From Phalacrocorax aristotelis (Eukaryota; Chordata; Aves; Suliformes; Phalacrocoracidae), in contig NC_134280.1 in the NCBI RefSeq assembly GCF_949628215.1, positions 1,002,501 through 1,066,500 on the forward strand: DNA of 64,000 nucleotides, in the 5' to 3' direction. This document shows positions 50,565 to 62,620 of the stretch, piece by piece. The notes beneath the pieces are model-generated. The model did no database searches. It saw only the letters and a list, made by a program, of their open reading frames with translations, and had not been told where the DNA came from. The first letter of the stretch is position 1. Every line of letters begins with the position of its first letter. Made by a program: the position numbers and the translations under genes.

Positions 50565-50830
50565 ACCAGTGGACTTAAAACGCGGTGGGAGCGGCCCCGG
50601 AGCAGGAGCAGGGAGCCACGGTGGCCCCCCCATCCCGGGGCTGGGCAGGGGGAGGCCCCGCAGCCTCACCCAAAGCCTGGCCGAGGGCTCAGCCCTTGCC
50701 TTGGTCCCCCGGGGGGGCCCCATGGGCCACCCCGCTGCCCTGGTCCCGCACTGCACCTCACTGCACGCAGCGCCTGCTGACCTGGAGGCTTCACAGCCCT
50801 CCCCTCCACAGCTGCTGCCCAGGCTATAAA
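50565..50830. promoter_or_regulatory. GC-rich block 1 kb upstream of the ATG exon
   Basis: The block contains long G and C runs (for example CCCCCGGGGGGGCCCC near 50708-50723) in otherwise A/T-rich intron. Its position fits an internal alternative promoter, since mammalian GPD2 has several. It is CpG-poorer than the main island and could instead be a decayed repeat. Open frames on both strands here are a by-product of GC content. Confidence 0.3.
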
Positions 50831-53800
50831 CTGTTACTGGTGGCAGCACACAGCGTTCTTGAAGACTTGTAGGAACCTTCTTACAGCTGAAGAGTTATTT
50901 CTTTGGCCTTGTAAATACAATTAAATATGAAACATTGCACGTTACTATACGTCTGTACCCATTTCATCTTTTCTCCTCTTAGTTCTTCCCACTAACATAA
51001 TTGGGTTTGTTTTCTTAAAAAATACACCAAACATGTTTAAGACAGAAGCCAAATAAGAGAACTTCATTTTTAAGCTGGTATAGGTCTTAACTTCATTCCC
51101 TGTGCACTTTACTTGCAGCACACTCAGTGGGGGGAGCTCCACACATACGTGTTGTATGCAAACCTTTGATGTGCAGATGCTGTATGTATGCACTATATGC
51201 AAGTTATTATTGTGCAGAAGACCATGACTTGCAGCTTCGCCCCAAATTAAAAATAAAAAAACCTAACCATCAGCTAAACCCTACCACCTTCCACCTGTTA
51301 ACACAGCCTTTTGTAATACCACTTCTGCATACCTGAAAATCCCTACGGATACTCATGAAGTCATAACGTAATACAAGATTCCGTACTGCACAAGGATTAC
51401 AACGTGCAGCTGGAAAACTCGCACTGCCATCCCCACACTCATAGCCTCCTGCAAAAGAAAAGTACCAAGACAATCAACATCAGTTCACAAACCGTCTATA
51501 GCTACACGAAGCATATGGTGGTGGTGAATACATACACATCATCCAAGCACTCTGTGTACTACATGTTTCTAGCATAAGGTTTCTTCAAGTCGCTAGAATA
51601 ACAACTCCTCATTCAGATTGCAAACTGGTGGCAGTCGTGAAGTAGTTTCACACACCTTACACATCAGCAAAGGAGTCACTTCAAATAAGAGTACGAAACC
51701 CTTGCAAGTGCCTGTTCTGGGAACACAATGTACTCTAGAATCCAAGGGAGTTTAAAAAGAAAAAATTAGCATCTTCCGACAAGCCGGCTTACGTGCCTGC
51801 AGAGATACTGGCTTTCAAGAAAACAAGTGGAAGCAAACCCTTTCAGTGTTTTACCAAGCTCAGTAAGACAGGGTGACGGCTGAAGCACAAACCCCTACTT
51901 ATCCCAGTTCAGGTAAGCTCTTCAGACATTCATTAGCAATGAACAAGCTGAGAGCCACAGCTCAGCAGCTGGTGTCCGACGGCAAGTGCAGGCCATCGGG
52001 CTCCTAGCCAAGGGCTGAGCGCCCTCCGCCCAAGGTCAGGCCGAGCCTGCGGAGGGGCAGGCTGCAGGACCAGGGTGACTGAAAGCACGGCTGCCACTAG
52101 TCCGTGCTTCTCATGCCCTGGCCTCCTGAAGCCCTCTCTGAGACTTAGTTTGGAAGACCAGGTACGCACCCACCAGAGTTAAACCATTACATTTTCACCG
52201 AGTGGGACTGAACAAGCAGCACGAGGTATACTCACCACTTACTAAAAGCCTCTGCGATCATTGCCTACGCCAGTTTACTTTACACAATGCAGCTTCCCAG
52301 ACAGCTTTAAGTAATTTATTTTTGTTTTTAAAACAAGGAAATTATGATCTGTAGCCTATGTTCTGCCAGGCTTTTTTAACAAGCATTACACCAATACCTC
52401 TGGAAAAAAAAATATCAAGTTTTAAAACTGAAGTAGTAAGGTAACTATGACTTTTATTCAGTTGACCTTTACCTCTTTAGTTATGGGTTAAAAAACACCC
52501 TTACTGCATCAAGCAAAATCAAAAGTTTCCTTGTGAATCACACTAGAGATAGCCTTGCATATATGAAGGAAAAGCACAAATTCCCCAAAGTCATGTAGTA
52601 GATTTCCAAGCTGCACTAACAACAGTGCTGCACAAACTTAGGAAAGTAAACAGGAAGAATAAACTCAACCCTCACCACAATTATGAGTTGCACAGATAGC
52701 GCTACGCTATTTTTCAGTAGTTAGAAATATGTATTCTTCCAATAACTTTTTTGTTAAAAAACCCTTGAACGGAATATGCTCACGTACCGAATAAAAGCTG
52801 TACCGGGCCAGTGCTGGGAAATAAGATAATGACTAGTATTACACGTGCTCTTCGTGTTCAGGGAGGTACATCTCCTCCGCTTCCACCTCCCAACAGGCCT
52901 CTGCAAATCGCAGGCACAGACCCGAGGTCTCTGCTTGCAGCCGCTCCAGCTACAGCTGCTCCCTGTGCCATTCCTCGGCGCTTCCCGGCGGGTACCAGCA
53001 GCCTGCCATGCCAGCACACCGCTCGTAACCCCCGCCCTACGGCTGTACGCACACACGACGCCAGGCAATGTGTTGTTGCGGGTGCCACCGTTCTCATTCC
53101 TTAACCAGCGCAAACGCTAGCTCTTCCAGGTAAGAGAGTTTGTTTAAACAAACAGTGAAACTACAAAAGCCCCTGTGCCCCCACAATGCTTACTGTGATC
53201 CAGAAAGCTCCGAAGCATCTGTCACCAGCTCTAACACAATACCACAGAGGCAAGCAAACCGTTTTTATTTAACAGCTTCCTATATAAAATCCCTGTTAGG
53301 GACCCAACAGACTCAACTGCCAATTGCATGCAACAAATATTCCTTCATATGCATTAATAAAGGACAATCAGTCTTCAGAAGTTAAAAGATTATAAAAATC
53401 AAATGAAATTTCAACTCAAAATTGGCTACTTGAAAATTCTGGATGAGATATGAAATCTTTAGAATGGTGTCCATTTAACAGAGTCTTTCATCATACTAAC
53501 CTTTTCCACCTTCAAATTTCTACCGGGGCAACTTTTTGCCCTACAGAGCCCAGCGCAAGTGACGCACCGCGTGCGGGAGAAGCCGAGCTCCACCAGAGCA
53601 TGCACTGACCACCCGGGGGGATAGAGAGGTCGGAGGGTACCGACGCACCAGGCTGGGAACCGCAGCAGCACACAAGCTGCTTCAAAAGCAGCAGAGGCAA
53701 CAGCCTCGGAGGAGGACCCGACTGGACAGCCCAGTGGAACTCACCTCTGTTGCCCCAGTTTGACATCCAGACTACAAATGTGGGTGCCCACTTACTATAA

Positions 53801-56800
53801 CTTGATCTGCCACAGAGCAGAGTTTTGCCACTTTCATTATGCAAGATCGCATATAACATGGAGAACCAGTGGGCTCAGTGCCCTCTATACAGGAGGGGCT
53901 TCTAGCCTCAGCCATCACTGTCAGTAAGGGGCCACCCTCCGCTTGCCCGACAGCCGGGTACATGTGTCATTAGCTGTACTCAGAGCTGATAGCCAGATTA
54001 CATGCAATTCTCCAGAGAAAGGAACGCTCCCAGGAGAGCAGCTGCTCAAATTGCCACCTAAATCTTGCTCACCCTCAGTAAGAGAAGCTTATTCAGGGAC
54101 AAAAAGGAAAATACGGCTTAACATAAGGCACTCCAATGCAAAGCTAGACAGGCTTTCAAACCTGCAGACGGTGCTTTTACACCTAGAACATCTCAATTGC
54201 ATCCTAGGAACCCCTGAGCCTGTATTTACGAGCTATGAGCAGATGTATTTGGATTAGGCTGAATTGAGCTCGGGGCATTAGCAGGTACTGCAGGCAGGCA
54301 GAGCCCCAGACAAACAGCCGGCAGAGACACGATATATACGTGCCAGGCTGCTGTGTGCCCTGCCAGCTCTGCCCCAGACCCTTCAGTGGGGCCCTGCTAG
54401 AGCATATTGCAACTTCTCCCTGCCCAAATGCTCCGGCTTCTTTCCGAAAGGAACTGCATTGCATGTGGGAAATGGCACGGAACCAGGCCTCCTCCAGGCA
54501 GGAGGACGGCTTAAACACCACCCCAGTGTACACACAACCAAAGGGAAATTAGAGGCTCCCTAAGCATACGCTTGTGGGTTTTTTCCTCAAGTTCTGTCCC
54601 AGGATGGCTGCACCAAGCAGGATAAACCACAGCACAGAAGATGACAGGGTAAAAAATGCAATCCACATAGTTATGGCAAAGGGTGTACACAGGGTGCTAT
54701 GCACACAGAGAAGAGCCTACACTTAAAACACCCTAATCTTTTGCAAGTGGGTTATAAAACCTGTCTCTGTTCCAAGCTGAGATCAATAGCTTGTGATGGA
54801 AACTGAATTTTATTTTAATGAAAATTGTAATAGCAAACAGCATGAGAAATGATGCAGTCAGAAATAAGTCATCTTTCCGTAACACAAATATTTTGAGTCA
54901 CTTTTAAAAATGGCTCAAACAGCGTATAGTGCTGTAATGCTCTAAGTGCCATCTGACACTGTAAATCTGCATGTTAAGCCTTAATCCTTACTTTCAACAC
55001 AGGGCATAAATGGCACCCTTTGGACCCATGCCCTTGATTCGAGGGTGGGCTGAGGTCCCCGACAGGCTCTGGGACAAGCTCGGGCAGGAGCAAGGAGCCC
55101 TTGACGGGCACGGGAGAAGCCCACGGCGTGCAGTGACAAATGGGTATGGTGTACAGCGTGATCTGTCCAGAGAGTTGAACAACCCAGGGAACATTTCTCA
55201 CCAAACCAGCTGAGTATTGGTATAGATTCACAGGGACACCAGCTCAAACTTCGAGCTTGAGGACTTCTGGTAAGAAATAGGCTTTAAACTTGAAAGGAAC
55301 CACAAAGGGGAAGAAAGCGCTAGTTACACGAAATGGAGGCTACAAAAGATTTATCAGGACAAATTCATGCTTTCGCTTTCTAGAAGTTAAAAAGTTAAAC
55401 TGTCGTCACAGGAGGAACCGCTCCCTCCCGCAGTGCATTTCTCAGCCAGCCATTCAGAGTCACACTTACTCTGACATAAGGAAGTTTCCATAGGAAGCTC
55501 CCCCTCCAGAGCCCAGGCTGGTGACCGGCAACCCTGCCCCAGTGAGGTCCCTGGCTAAGCATCACAAGCCAGCAGACCCTGGACCTCCTGCACCAAGGGC
55601 AAGGGCTCTGCTTTGACAATTAATACACTTCTTAAAGGCAGGGTTCTTCTGTTTCACTTTCAGCCCCACATACAAAAAAAATGAAAAAGCATACAAAGCG
55701 CAACTTACATCCTGTTTTTTAAGGAAGGGATTTCAACACCCGTCTTCAGCAGATCCTTCTGAACAGCGTGCCCCATGCGACAAACACCTGCCACCCCACA
55801 GTTCTCATTAGCCTGACATAAACCCTAGGAGTGACTTGCCTTCCTTATTTCCCGTAATGCCCAGCCCAGGTAGCTGCAAGACTGTTGGCTGGGTCTTATT
55901 TTGAGTTGTGTAACTCTGGACAGCCCAGAGCACGCACAGGCACCTACCAGGGCTCCCGCTCCCACCAAAGGAGGCCAGGTGGCTGAAAAGAAAGTGCTGC
56001 AATCACCAGCGCTGCTGCACTCAGGTGCTTTCAACTATTAAGGTACTTGGCTGGACCTAAGCAGTGCACGGCCAAAGCCAGAGGAAAGAATGAGAGGAAT
56101 GAGGGGACAGGGAGGGAAGGGGAATGGTGGAAAATTCAGAAGCAGAATTGCAAGTTGGAGATCAAAGATAGATGACTACTTTTGCAAAAGTGAAGAGACA
56201 GATGGATACAAACTGTAGAGCTTAGCAATAGGAGTGTGTGACGCCCTGTATGCTGCCATCAGACGTGGTGTATGAGACGCAAAACCTGTTAAATTAAGAG
56301 AAGAAATCCAATCTGTTATGTTGTATATCTGTGTGCTTTATGAGGCCATTACCATGGAATCTGGGTGCTTCACATTCCATTTTAAACGAACACATCTAAT
56401 AAAGTGAGTCACTCAATGGGAGACTTAAAAATAGAAAACTTATAACCACCACCACTACAGTTTGCATAACTTGCCATTGGCACAGTAGCATTGTCTAATT
56501 CAATCTTTCTCATTCCTTCCAAAAGCTTCTCAGGTAAGCTTTGGATGACGAGAGCCCCAGACCGATGTCCCTGCGGGCTCAGTGGAGTCTTGCACCGCCT
56601 CTGCTTCTCCAAACAGCTGAAGTAGCTACCCTCAGCTCCCTGCCATTCAGCTTGTGATCCTTCTTGCAGGACTACTTAAAAGGTGGCCACTGCGACAGCG
56701 CACAGAACAGCGGCACAACAGGCCACAGTTCGGGTTCTTACCCTGGGTAACTTCAGCATGTGAAGCTGTGCTATTCTGAGGGTGTGCTACTGGCAGTTTA

Positions 56801-58570
56801 TGGGTGTGTCAATGCAGGAAGTGGCCAAATAACAATAAAAAGGTGATGTGAGCAGAAAATAACCCTGTTAGCACACACCCCCCTTACCAAGATCGTCTAC
56901 CAGTTCTCCTACAGCTTTTCTTTTTTGCTTTTAAAGAGACCAAAGTGGTTAATACCAAGTTACATAGGATGTCAGACCATACTAACCAAAGCAAGCATCT
57001 TGGAAGCAAGTGATTAAAGCTTCAACCAACCAAAACTGGAGGTGCTTCCCCTGCAGCACTCCTAACAGTCATCAGGCATCTCTCTCTCCTCAGCTGATAT
57101 GGGTCTGATCTGCTGGGCTGCCCTGCAGCGCTGGTTACCTAACTGGCAACGACAGCAAACAAGAGAACAAAGCAGCACGCTTTGAAGGGCAACCAAAGCT
57201 TGTTATCTACCTCACCAGCAGAAGTCTGGGCCACTGACTCATGCGCTTGTGACTTCTACATGTAATTACTGTAAGCCTTATCTATAATGAAGCCATACAC
57301 CAAGGAAGAGTTCCTGTGGGTACAAAACCTGGCTGAAACATCATGGTAGAGTCCATCCTCCCGATCCTCTCCCAAAGACTCCAAGTGGTTACTTTGGGTT
57401 CTTAAACACAAGCTATGGCACTTTAATTAAAGTAATTATCCAAGAGCTACCTCGCCAAGCAAGCACAGAAACATAACCTAGACAGCTCATGGGCTTGCAA
57501 GTCCCTTTAAGCCACAGACCACACCACAAATTTTTAAGTTCCTGTACACGGAACTTGAAACCCAAAAACCCCGCAGGCCACCCTGCGCTAATAAGTGGAA
57601 GCAAAGCAGCCGTTTACCATATGGGGAAAATCCTTCCCACGCTCCAGTACAGGCAACTAGCTCGGCTAGCATGGCCAAAAGTAGTTGCAGCGCTTGTCAT
57701 GCACAAAAATAAAGGAAAAACAAAGCAAAAATAGGCGTACTATCCTCGTGCCTTCTCTTGGTCCCCACTACTTCAAGCTACTTAATTTGCTTTCTGTACT
57801 CAGGTGACCAGCATCTTCCCAGCCCGCATCAGATGATGTCCCAACTGCTTTAAGCTGTATGCTACAAGGAACAAACTTTTTTGGCTTCAGTTTCCACTAT
57901 TTATATTTTTAACCTAAGCACTTTTTCCTTCTGTTTCATTACCTTCCTACAATAAAAAAAAAGCCTTACAGATAATGAGGGAAAAGTCTGATTTGTAAAT
58001 CTCTCTTGGGATTTCAGAGAAAGCAGCATGTTTCCAAGAGCGAGGCAATGCTCACAGACAATGACAGCTGTAATCCCAAGCACGGTACCTGTGAACTAAC
58101 AGAAATACAAAGAAACACCGAGGTCGCGAGTATTTTGAGCCTTCCCACCATACAAACATCAAAATATATTTATGAAGTTTTACCATAGAAGTATTTAAAT
58201 TCCCTCCTGTCCTATTGAAAGATTACTTTAAAATCTGCCATCCAAGGAGTGGGGAAACCTAGTCTCCAGCCTGATGACTGACTGAATGTACACAGGATGA
58301 TTTCCAACATTGTCTTTAGCTGAGATAGTTCAGTCATTCTTGCTTTCTGTATTAGTGGCAGTTAATATCACCCATAAAACCCACCACACACACAACACAA
58401 ACTTGCAAATACTATAAACCAATTCCTGTGAAAAGAATGTTCCTATTAGGTACAGCTGTTGGGCCCTTTCTTCCTAATATTCTTCATTCCCCTCATACTT
58501 AATGCAGATATTTGATTAGACAGTCTACCAGTTCCGTTTGATCCTAATACTGAACTATACCTGTTGTTTT

Positions 58571-58591
58571 CTTCCCCCCTCCCCCTCCCCC
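58571..58591. repeat. Short polypyrimidine tract
   Basis: An uninterrupted C/T run of about 20 bases, mostly C, within the 5' UTR intron. On the minus strand it is a G/A tract. No function is inferred. Confidence 0.8.
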
Positions 58592-60085
58592 AAACACTAA
58601 AGGAGAGAGGATTAAAAAACAAGGTGTTTTGACTGGACATAGACTTGCGTATACAAACAGGGAGCTGCTCACAAAATAATTACAAATCAGGTGATTACTT
58701 AGGTGTGTCAAGGAAGTAGCCTAGTTTTATACCCTGGAATAAGGATTCAGACCTGATAGTACATGCAAATCTAATCCCAGAGGAGGGGCGTGTATTCAGT
58801 ATCATTTTGGAATCAGAATCAACACTTGGTTTGAAAACACTTTGCTGAGCAAAAAAGGCACAGTCGAAGACTTTGTACCCAGCCACCAGAGGAATGACAG
58901 CCTGGGCACCATCAGCATTATCAGGATATAACCCAGGGCGAGTTCATCTGGCATTTGGAAACCCGTTTTGAGGGAGAGATACACATCCACTTGGGAACCT
59001 GGCACCTGGCTCAGAGACAGCTATTTTGGGATACAAAGCGTTTCTAGAAGCAATACCGTGATACTGGAGAAAAGTTTTGATTACAAGTTGCTTGTTCATT
59101 ATGCAATAAAAATCATTCTCTAAACTAATGCTTTTTGGAAGCAATGGGCTACATCTGCATTAGCAAGAGCTGTGGCGCAGCTGCAGTGGATCCCTGAAGC
59201 AAAGGGGCTGTTGCCGAGAGCGCAGCCTCCATGCTGTCTGTGCTCCGCATCATTTGCTCCCAAACAGCTCCAGTCTGGACCCACAAGCACCCATGAAGCA
59301 GCTGAAGCGCACAAGGCCTTCCTGCGTTAAAGGGTGACCTTCCCGGTCTGCTTCAGAATTTTTTTTCCAGCCTCCAATACTTATTTCATGTTCATTCCCC
59401 TTTTTACCCAGCACTCAGCTTTTCAGTGCTCTCCGGAGAGCGCCCAACACAGAAGGGGACAGGCACGTGCCCAACTAGCTGTGCCCTTCTGGAGGCAGAG
59501 CACCCTGGGCCCCAGCTCTCATCAGCTGCAGGGGCACACCCACAGTGATAAAGCTAATCCTTGGAAAAATGCAGGCTCAAACTACAACCGGAAGGCTGAA
59601 CAATATACAGGAGATGAACTAATTTATACAGCTGGACTATCAGACCGCCGGTTTGAGTGCAGCATAGGCCCATATAGAAGGCTAGAAAAGGTGAAGTAAT
59701 TCTTTAAGCCCCGACTGCCAGCACATCAACAAGCACTATGATAAAAGCAAGCTGCTGCAAATACTTGTTTTGAAACCATCGACACATTTACGTGGGAAAG
59801 CAGAACGTAACAATTGCAAAATGACTGTGGAAAAAGCACATTTCCTTTAAATATTTGCTAAAGCTTGCAGAGACTTGTGTGAAGACAAAGTCGGGAGCAG
59901 AAAGGAACCTGGGTGAGCTTTCCTTTGGAAAACTGGTTTGCATTAATGGCCTTTGAACACACCACATCCATCCAGCTTTCCAAACTTCTGTTAGTGGCAG
60001 ATTACCAGGGAGAAATGGGTCTCCAGAGAAAATACTACGTTACATAATAAGGGCCTAGCTCCCAAAGTTATTATTACTGTGCTCC

Positions 60086-60113
60086 TGTGCGTGCATACAT
60101 GTGCACACACATG
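60086..60113. repeat. 28-bp alternating purine-pyrimidine tract
   Basis: Every step alternates pyrimidine and purine (TG, CG, TG, CA, TA, CA repeats) without a break. Such sequence can adopt Z-DNA. It lies 1.9 kb downstream of the candidate first exon, inside the 5' UTR intron. Confidence 0.75.
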
Positions 60114-62015
60114 ATTAAGGAAAACAAAGCATATACCCGTATAAACACAGCCAAAACAACACTACAAGTGAGATGGAAGGTGTGCGTATACTTTTTCATG
60201 CACATGCGTGCCTACTCAAGGCTTTCATCCAAAGTTAGACTAAATAAAACAGGTAAATGGCTAACATTAAAATTAATAATATTCTGCTTATTGCTATTAG
60301 AGAAGGGCCACTAATGGATTTTGCCTTAGCTATCAACCCTTAAAGATCTTGAAATACCAGATCGAGCCTTTGCGAGCTAATTGTCAGTCGCTGCTCATCA
60401 CTAAACGTTTCTGAGGAACCGTACCTACAAACAGGTGAGAAAAAGATCTGATTAACTTCAATTAAAAATACGCCACGCTTCTAACAGCTGCGTCTCCACG
60501 CTTGTTTTTTATCCATGGTCAGAAGAGTATCTTACAAAGGGACTTCAGAGTCTTCAGGCCAATGTCAGTGTAATTACACCTGAGCAAGCCTCTCATGCCA
60601 GGGAAATTTCTGGGTGGAAACCCCATTGCAGAGCAGCACTGGCGGTTCAAAGAGAGCTCAGTACAGCAGCAGACTGCAAACACCGAGAATGAGAATCAGG
60701 CACACAGAGAAGTCTAGCCTTGACCCAAGAACCACTAGAAGCCAAATGCAGGAGTCTAGTGGTAACAGATTCACATGCCCACAGCACTCCGAGTCTTCAC
60801 GAGACAGTAGCACTTGCCTCCGCTGCTGCCCTGCACATGGCTGGAAACGCCACCACTCCTGCCCTCGCCCCGGGAGAGATCTGAGCACAGCTGCAGCAGG
60901 CACCACGCTCTGACGAACCTGAGCGCCGCTCACAGCAGCGAGGAGACCTCAGCAAGCGTGCGAGGAGCCGGGCAGGGAAGAAAAGCACAACCACTTCAGA
61001 ATGGAGAAGGGAAGCCCCCGCTTCCCAGCTGCGGGTGGGAAGGAGCTCGCTTTCAATGCGCCTTTACTACCAGTTTACTCTAAATAGTAGAGTAAGCTTG
61101 GCGGGTAGTAAGCCTGGCTAGTTTAAACTCAAGGTTCCCACATGCACTCATGCATTCATGTCCTTTCCTGTAGTAATACGCTTACAAACATTTACTGAAG
61201 CAATTGGTTAGAAGATAGAAGAACTCAAAAAAAGTTTAGGACTTACTTGTTACACCAATACACTCTCACCCAGAAATGGTCCCATGAAAGCATTCAACAC
61301 AAGACGGAAGGAGCTGTTTTCATTTTCCACTATTCTTTGCCCAGCACTCACATTTTTGTTAATAGTAGGAGACGCGGTATTCTACCACCTCTATCAGAGA
61401 AAAAGTATAGTGAAAGAGTTCCACAAACCCCCCCCATTTGCTACAGATCCCTACAGGTGTGCGGCCAGCCCCCCGCAGGGCTGCGTTGCAGTGTACGAGG
61501 GTGTTCGGGGGAGCTCAGCACCCGAGCAGGGTGACACCGCTCGGGCCAAGGGACGGCTGCCAAGAGCTTCACCCGGCTTCCATGAAGCGGCCACACGCTC
61601 AGCTTTGGGGGGGGTCACTGTTCCCACCCGAAAGGTTAAATGAAAGAGAGGGGAGGGGGGCTGGGAGCTCTCAGGCGCATAAGCTCCTACTCTACTTGGC
61701 AAAAGTAAGATCTGGAGAAGAGGGAAGGCTAGCCATGCGTTTGCTAAGGGTTTATAATAAAGGGAACCCCGGAGCTGAACCCGAGGTTACCGGCGGCGCA
61801 CCGAAACCCTCCCGCCGGCCGGGGCGGAGCGGAGCGGAGCAGAGGGGGCTGCCCGCTGCCCGGGGGCGGAGGGGCGCGGAGCCGCCCGCTGTCCCGCAGC
61901 GAGCGCCCCGCACCGCTCCCGCACAGCCGCCCCCGCCGCAGCCGGGCCCGGAGCCCCGCCAGCCGCCGCTCCCCTCCGCCACTCACCCCCCTCCCCGGGA
62001 CCGACAGCCACTTAC

Positions 62016-62365
62016 TGCGGCGGCCCGGGCGAGCCCGCGTCCCTCTCGGCGCCGCTGCCCGGCAGCAGGAGGAGGAGGAGGAGGAGGAGGAGGAAGGTGG
62101 GGGGTGGGGGGGGGGTGGCCGCTTTCCCGCGCGCCTCCTCCGGCCGCCGCACGCCTCGCTTCGCCTCCGGCCGCCCGCCAGCCGCCCCCCGCTCCGCCCC
62201 AACCACCACCACCGCCGCCGCCGCCTCCCCGCCCTGCCCGCCTCTCACCCCGCCGGCAGGCCGCGGCCGGGCCTCACGGCAGCCGCCGGTCGTCCTCGGG
62301 AAGGGGAGCCGCGCTAGGCCCCGCCGCCGGGGCCTGCTCCCGCCTTGCCGCCCCTGCGCTGAGGA
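62016..62365 (-). other. Candidate untranslated first exon of GPD2
   Basis: The coding exon 1 acceptor implies an upstream 5' UTR exon. Within the CpG island the best minus-strand donor is GCA|GTAAGT, which ends an exon at 62016. If the A/T-rich box at 62392-62401 acts as a TATA element, transcription would start near 62365. Other donors (GGG|GTGAGT near 61980, GGG|GTGAGA near 62247) are possible, and mammals use several GPD2 first exons. The boundaries are inferred. Confidence 0.4.
62067..62118. repeat. (AGG)n tract and adjoining G-run
   Basis: Nine AGG units run from 62067 to 62094. They are followed by a run of G tracts to 62118 that could fold as a G-quadruplex on the plus strand. On the minus strand this is a (CCT)n/C-rich tract, probably inside the GPD2 5' UTR or core promoter. 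Confidence 0.85.
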
Positions 62366-62391
62366 GAGCGGCGCGCCCCCCTCACCCCGCG

Positions 62392-62401
62392 CTATATTTA
62401 G
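62392..62401. promoter_or_regulatory. MEF2-type / TATA-like box
   Basis: CTATATTTAG fits the MEF2 consensus YTAWWWWTAR on both strands. It is the only A/T-rich decamer in several hundred bases of CpG island. It could serve as a MEF2 site or as a TATA element for the minus-strand promoter. Confidence 0.45.
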
Positions 62402-62441
62402 GGGCGTCCGGCCGCTCCCCGCCCCTCCGCCGGCTCGGGCT

Positions 62442-62450
62442 GCGTGGGCG
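62442..62450 (+). promoter_or_regulatory. EGR1-type site
   Basis: GCGTGGGCG is a perfect match to the EGR/zif268 consensus. A 12-bp palindrome, CCCACGCGTGGG (62462-62473), follows 12 bp away and repeats the CGTGGG core on both strands. Confidence 0.4.
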
Positions 62451-62620
62451 GCGGGGCCAGCCCCACGCGTGGGCCGGGCCGGGCGGGGGTCCCCCGGCGT
62501 CCCCCGGGCCCGCGCTGCCCTGGGACCGTTAGCCCTTGCCCTCGAGCCGGCAGCCGGGGCGCGATCGCACTGTCGCCCTCCGCTCTGAGGAATGCCGGTG
62601 GTGGCTCACCCAGAGGTGCC

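Larger units (their letters stand above)
49575..62015 (-). other. 5' UTR intron of GPD2 (12.4 kb)
   Basis: This stretch separates the CpG-island first exon from the ATG exon. I see no protein-coding exon in it. It holds a GC-rich block at 50565-50830, smaller GC-rich patches near 52.9-53.1 and 53.5-53.7 kb, a C/T tract at 58571-58591 and a 28-bp alternating purine-pyrimidine run at 60086-60113. Additional untranslated first exons may lie here. Confidence 0.6.
61780..62620 (-). promoter_or_regulatory. CpG-island promoter of GPD2
   Basis: This 0.8 kb block is by far the most GC- and CpG-dense in the window, with many GGGCGG/CCCGCC boxes. It lies 12 kb upstream of the ATG exon on the correct side for a minus-strand gene. 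It includes a perfect EGR1-type GCGTGGGCG, a MEF2/TATA-like CTATATTTAG, a (GGA)n tract and a G-run. The placement and strong splice donors inside it make it the likely start region. The exact transcription start cannot be read from sequence alone. Divergent plus-strand transcription is possible. Confidence 0.8.

Noticed and set aside
61744..62202. Overlapping minus-strand frames in the CpG island (152, 78, 76 and 74 codons)
   Set aside because: Same GC-driven effect. They overlap the likely untranslated first exon and have serine or alanine/glycine runs from the (CCT)n tract rather than a protein-like composition.
61438..62532. 364-codon plus-strand open frame, the longest in the window
   Set aside because: It runs through the CpG island and encodes low-complexity proline/arginine/alanine/glycine sequence. 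Long stop-free frames are expected in very GC-rich DNA, and no domain is visible.
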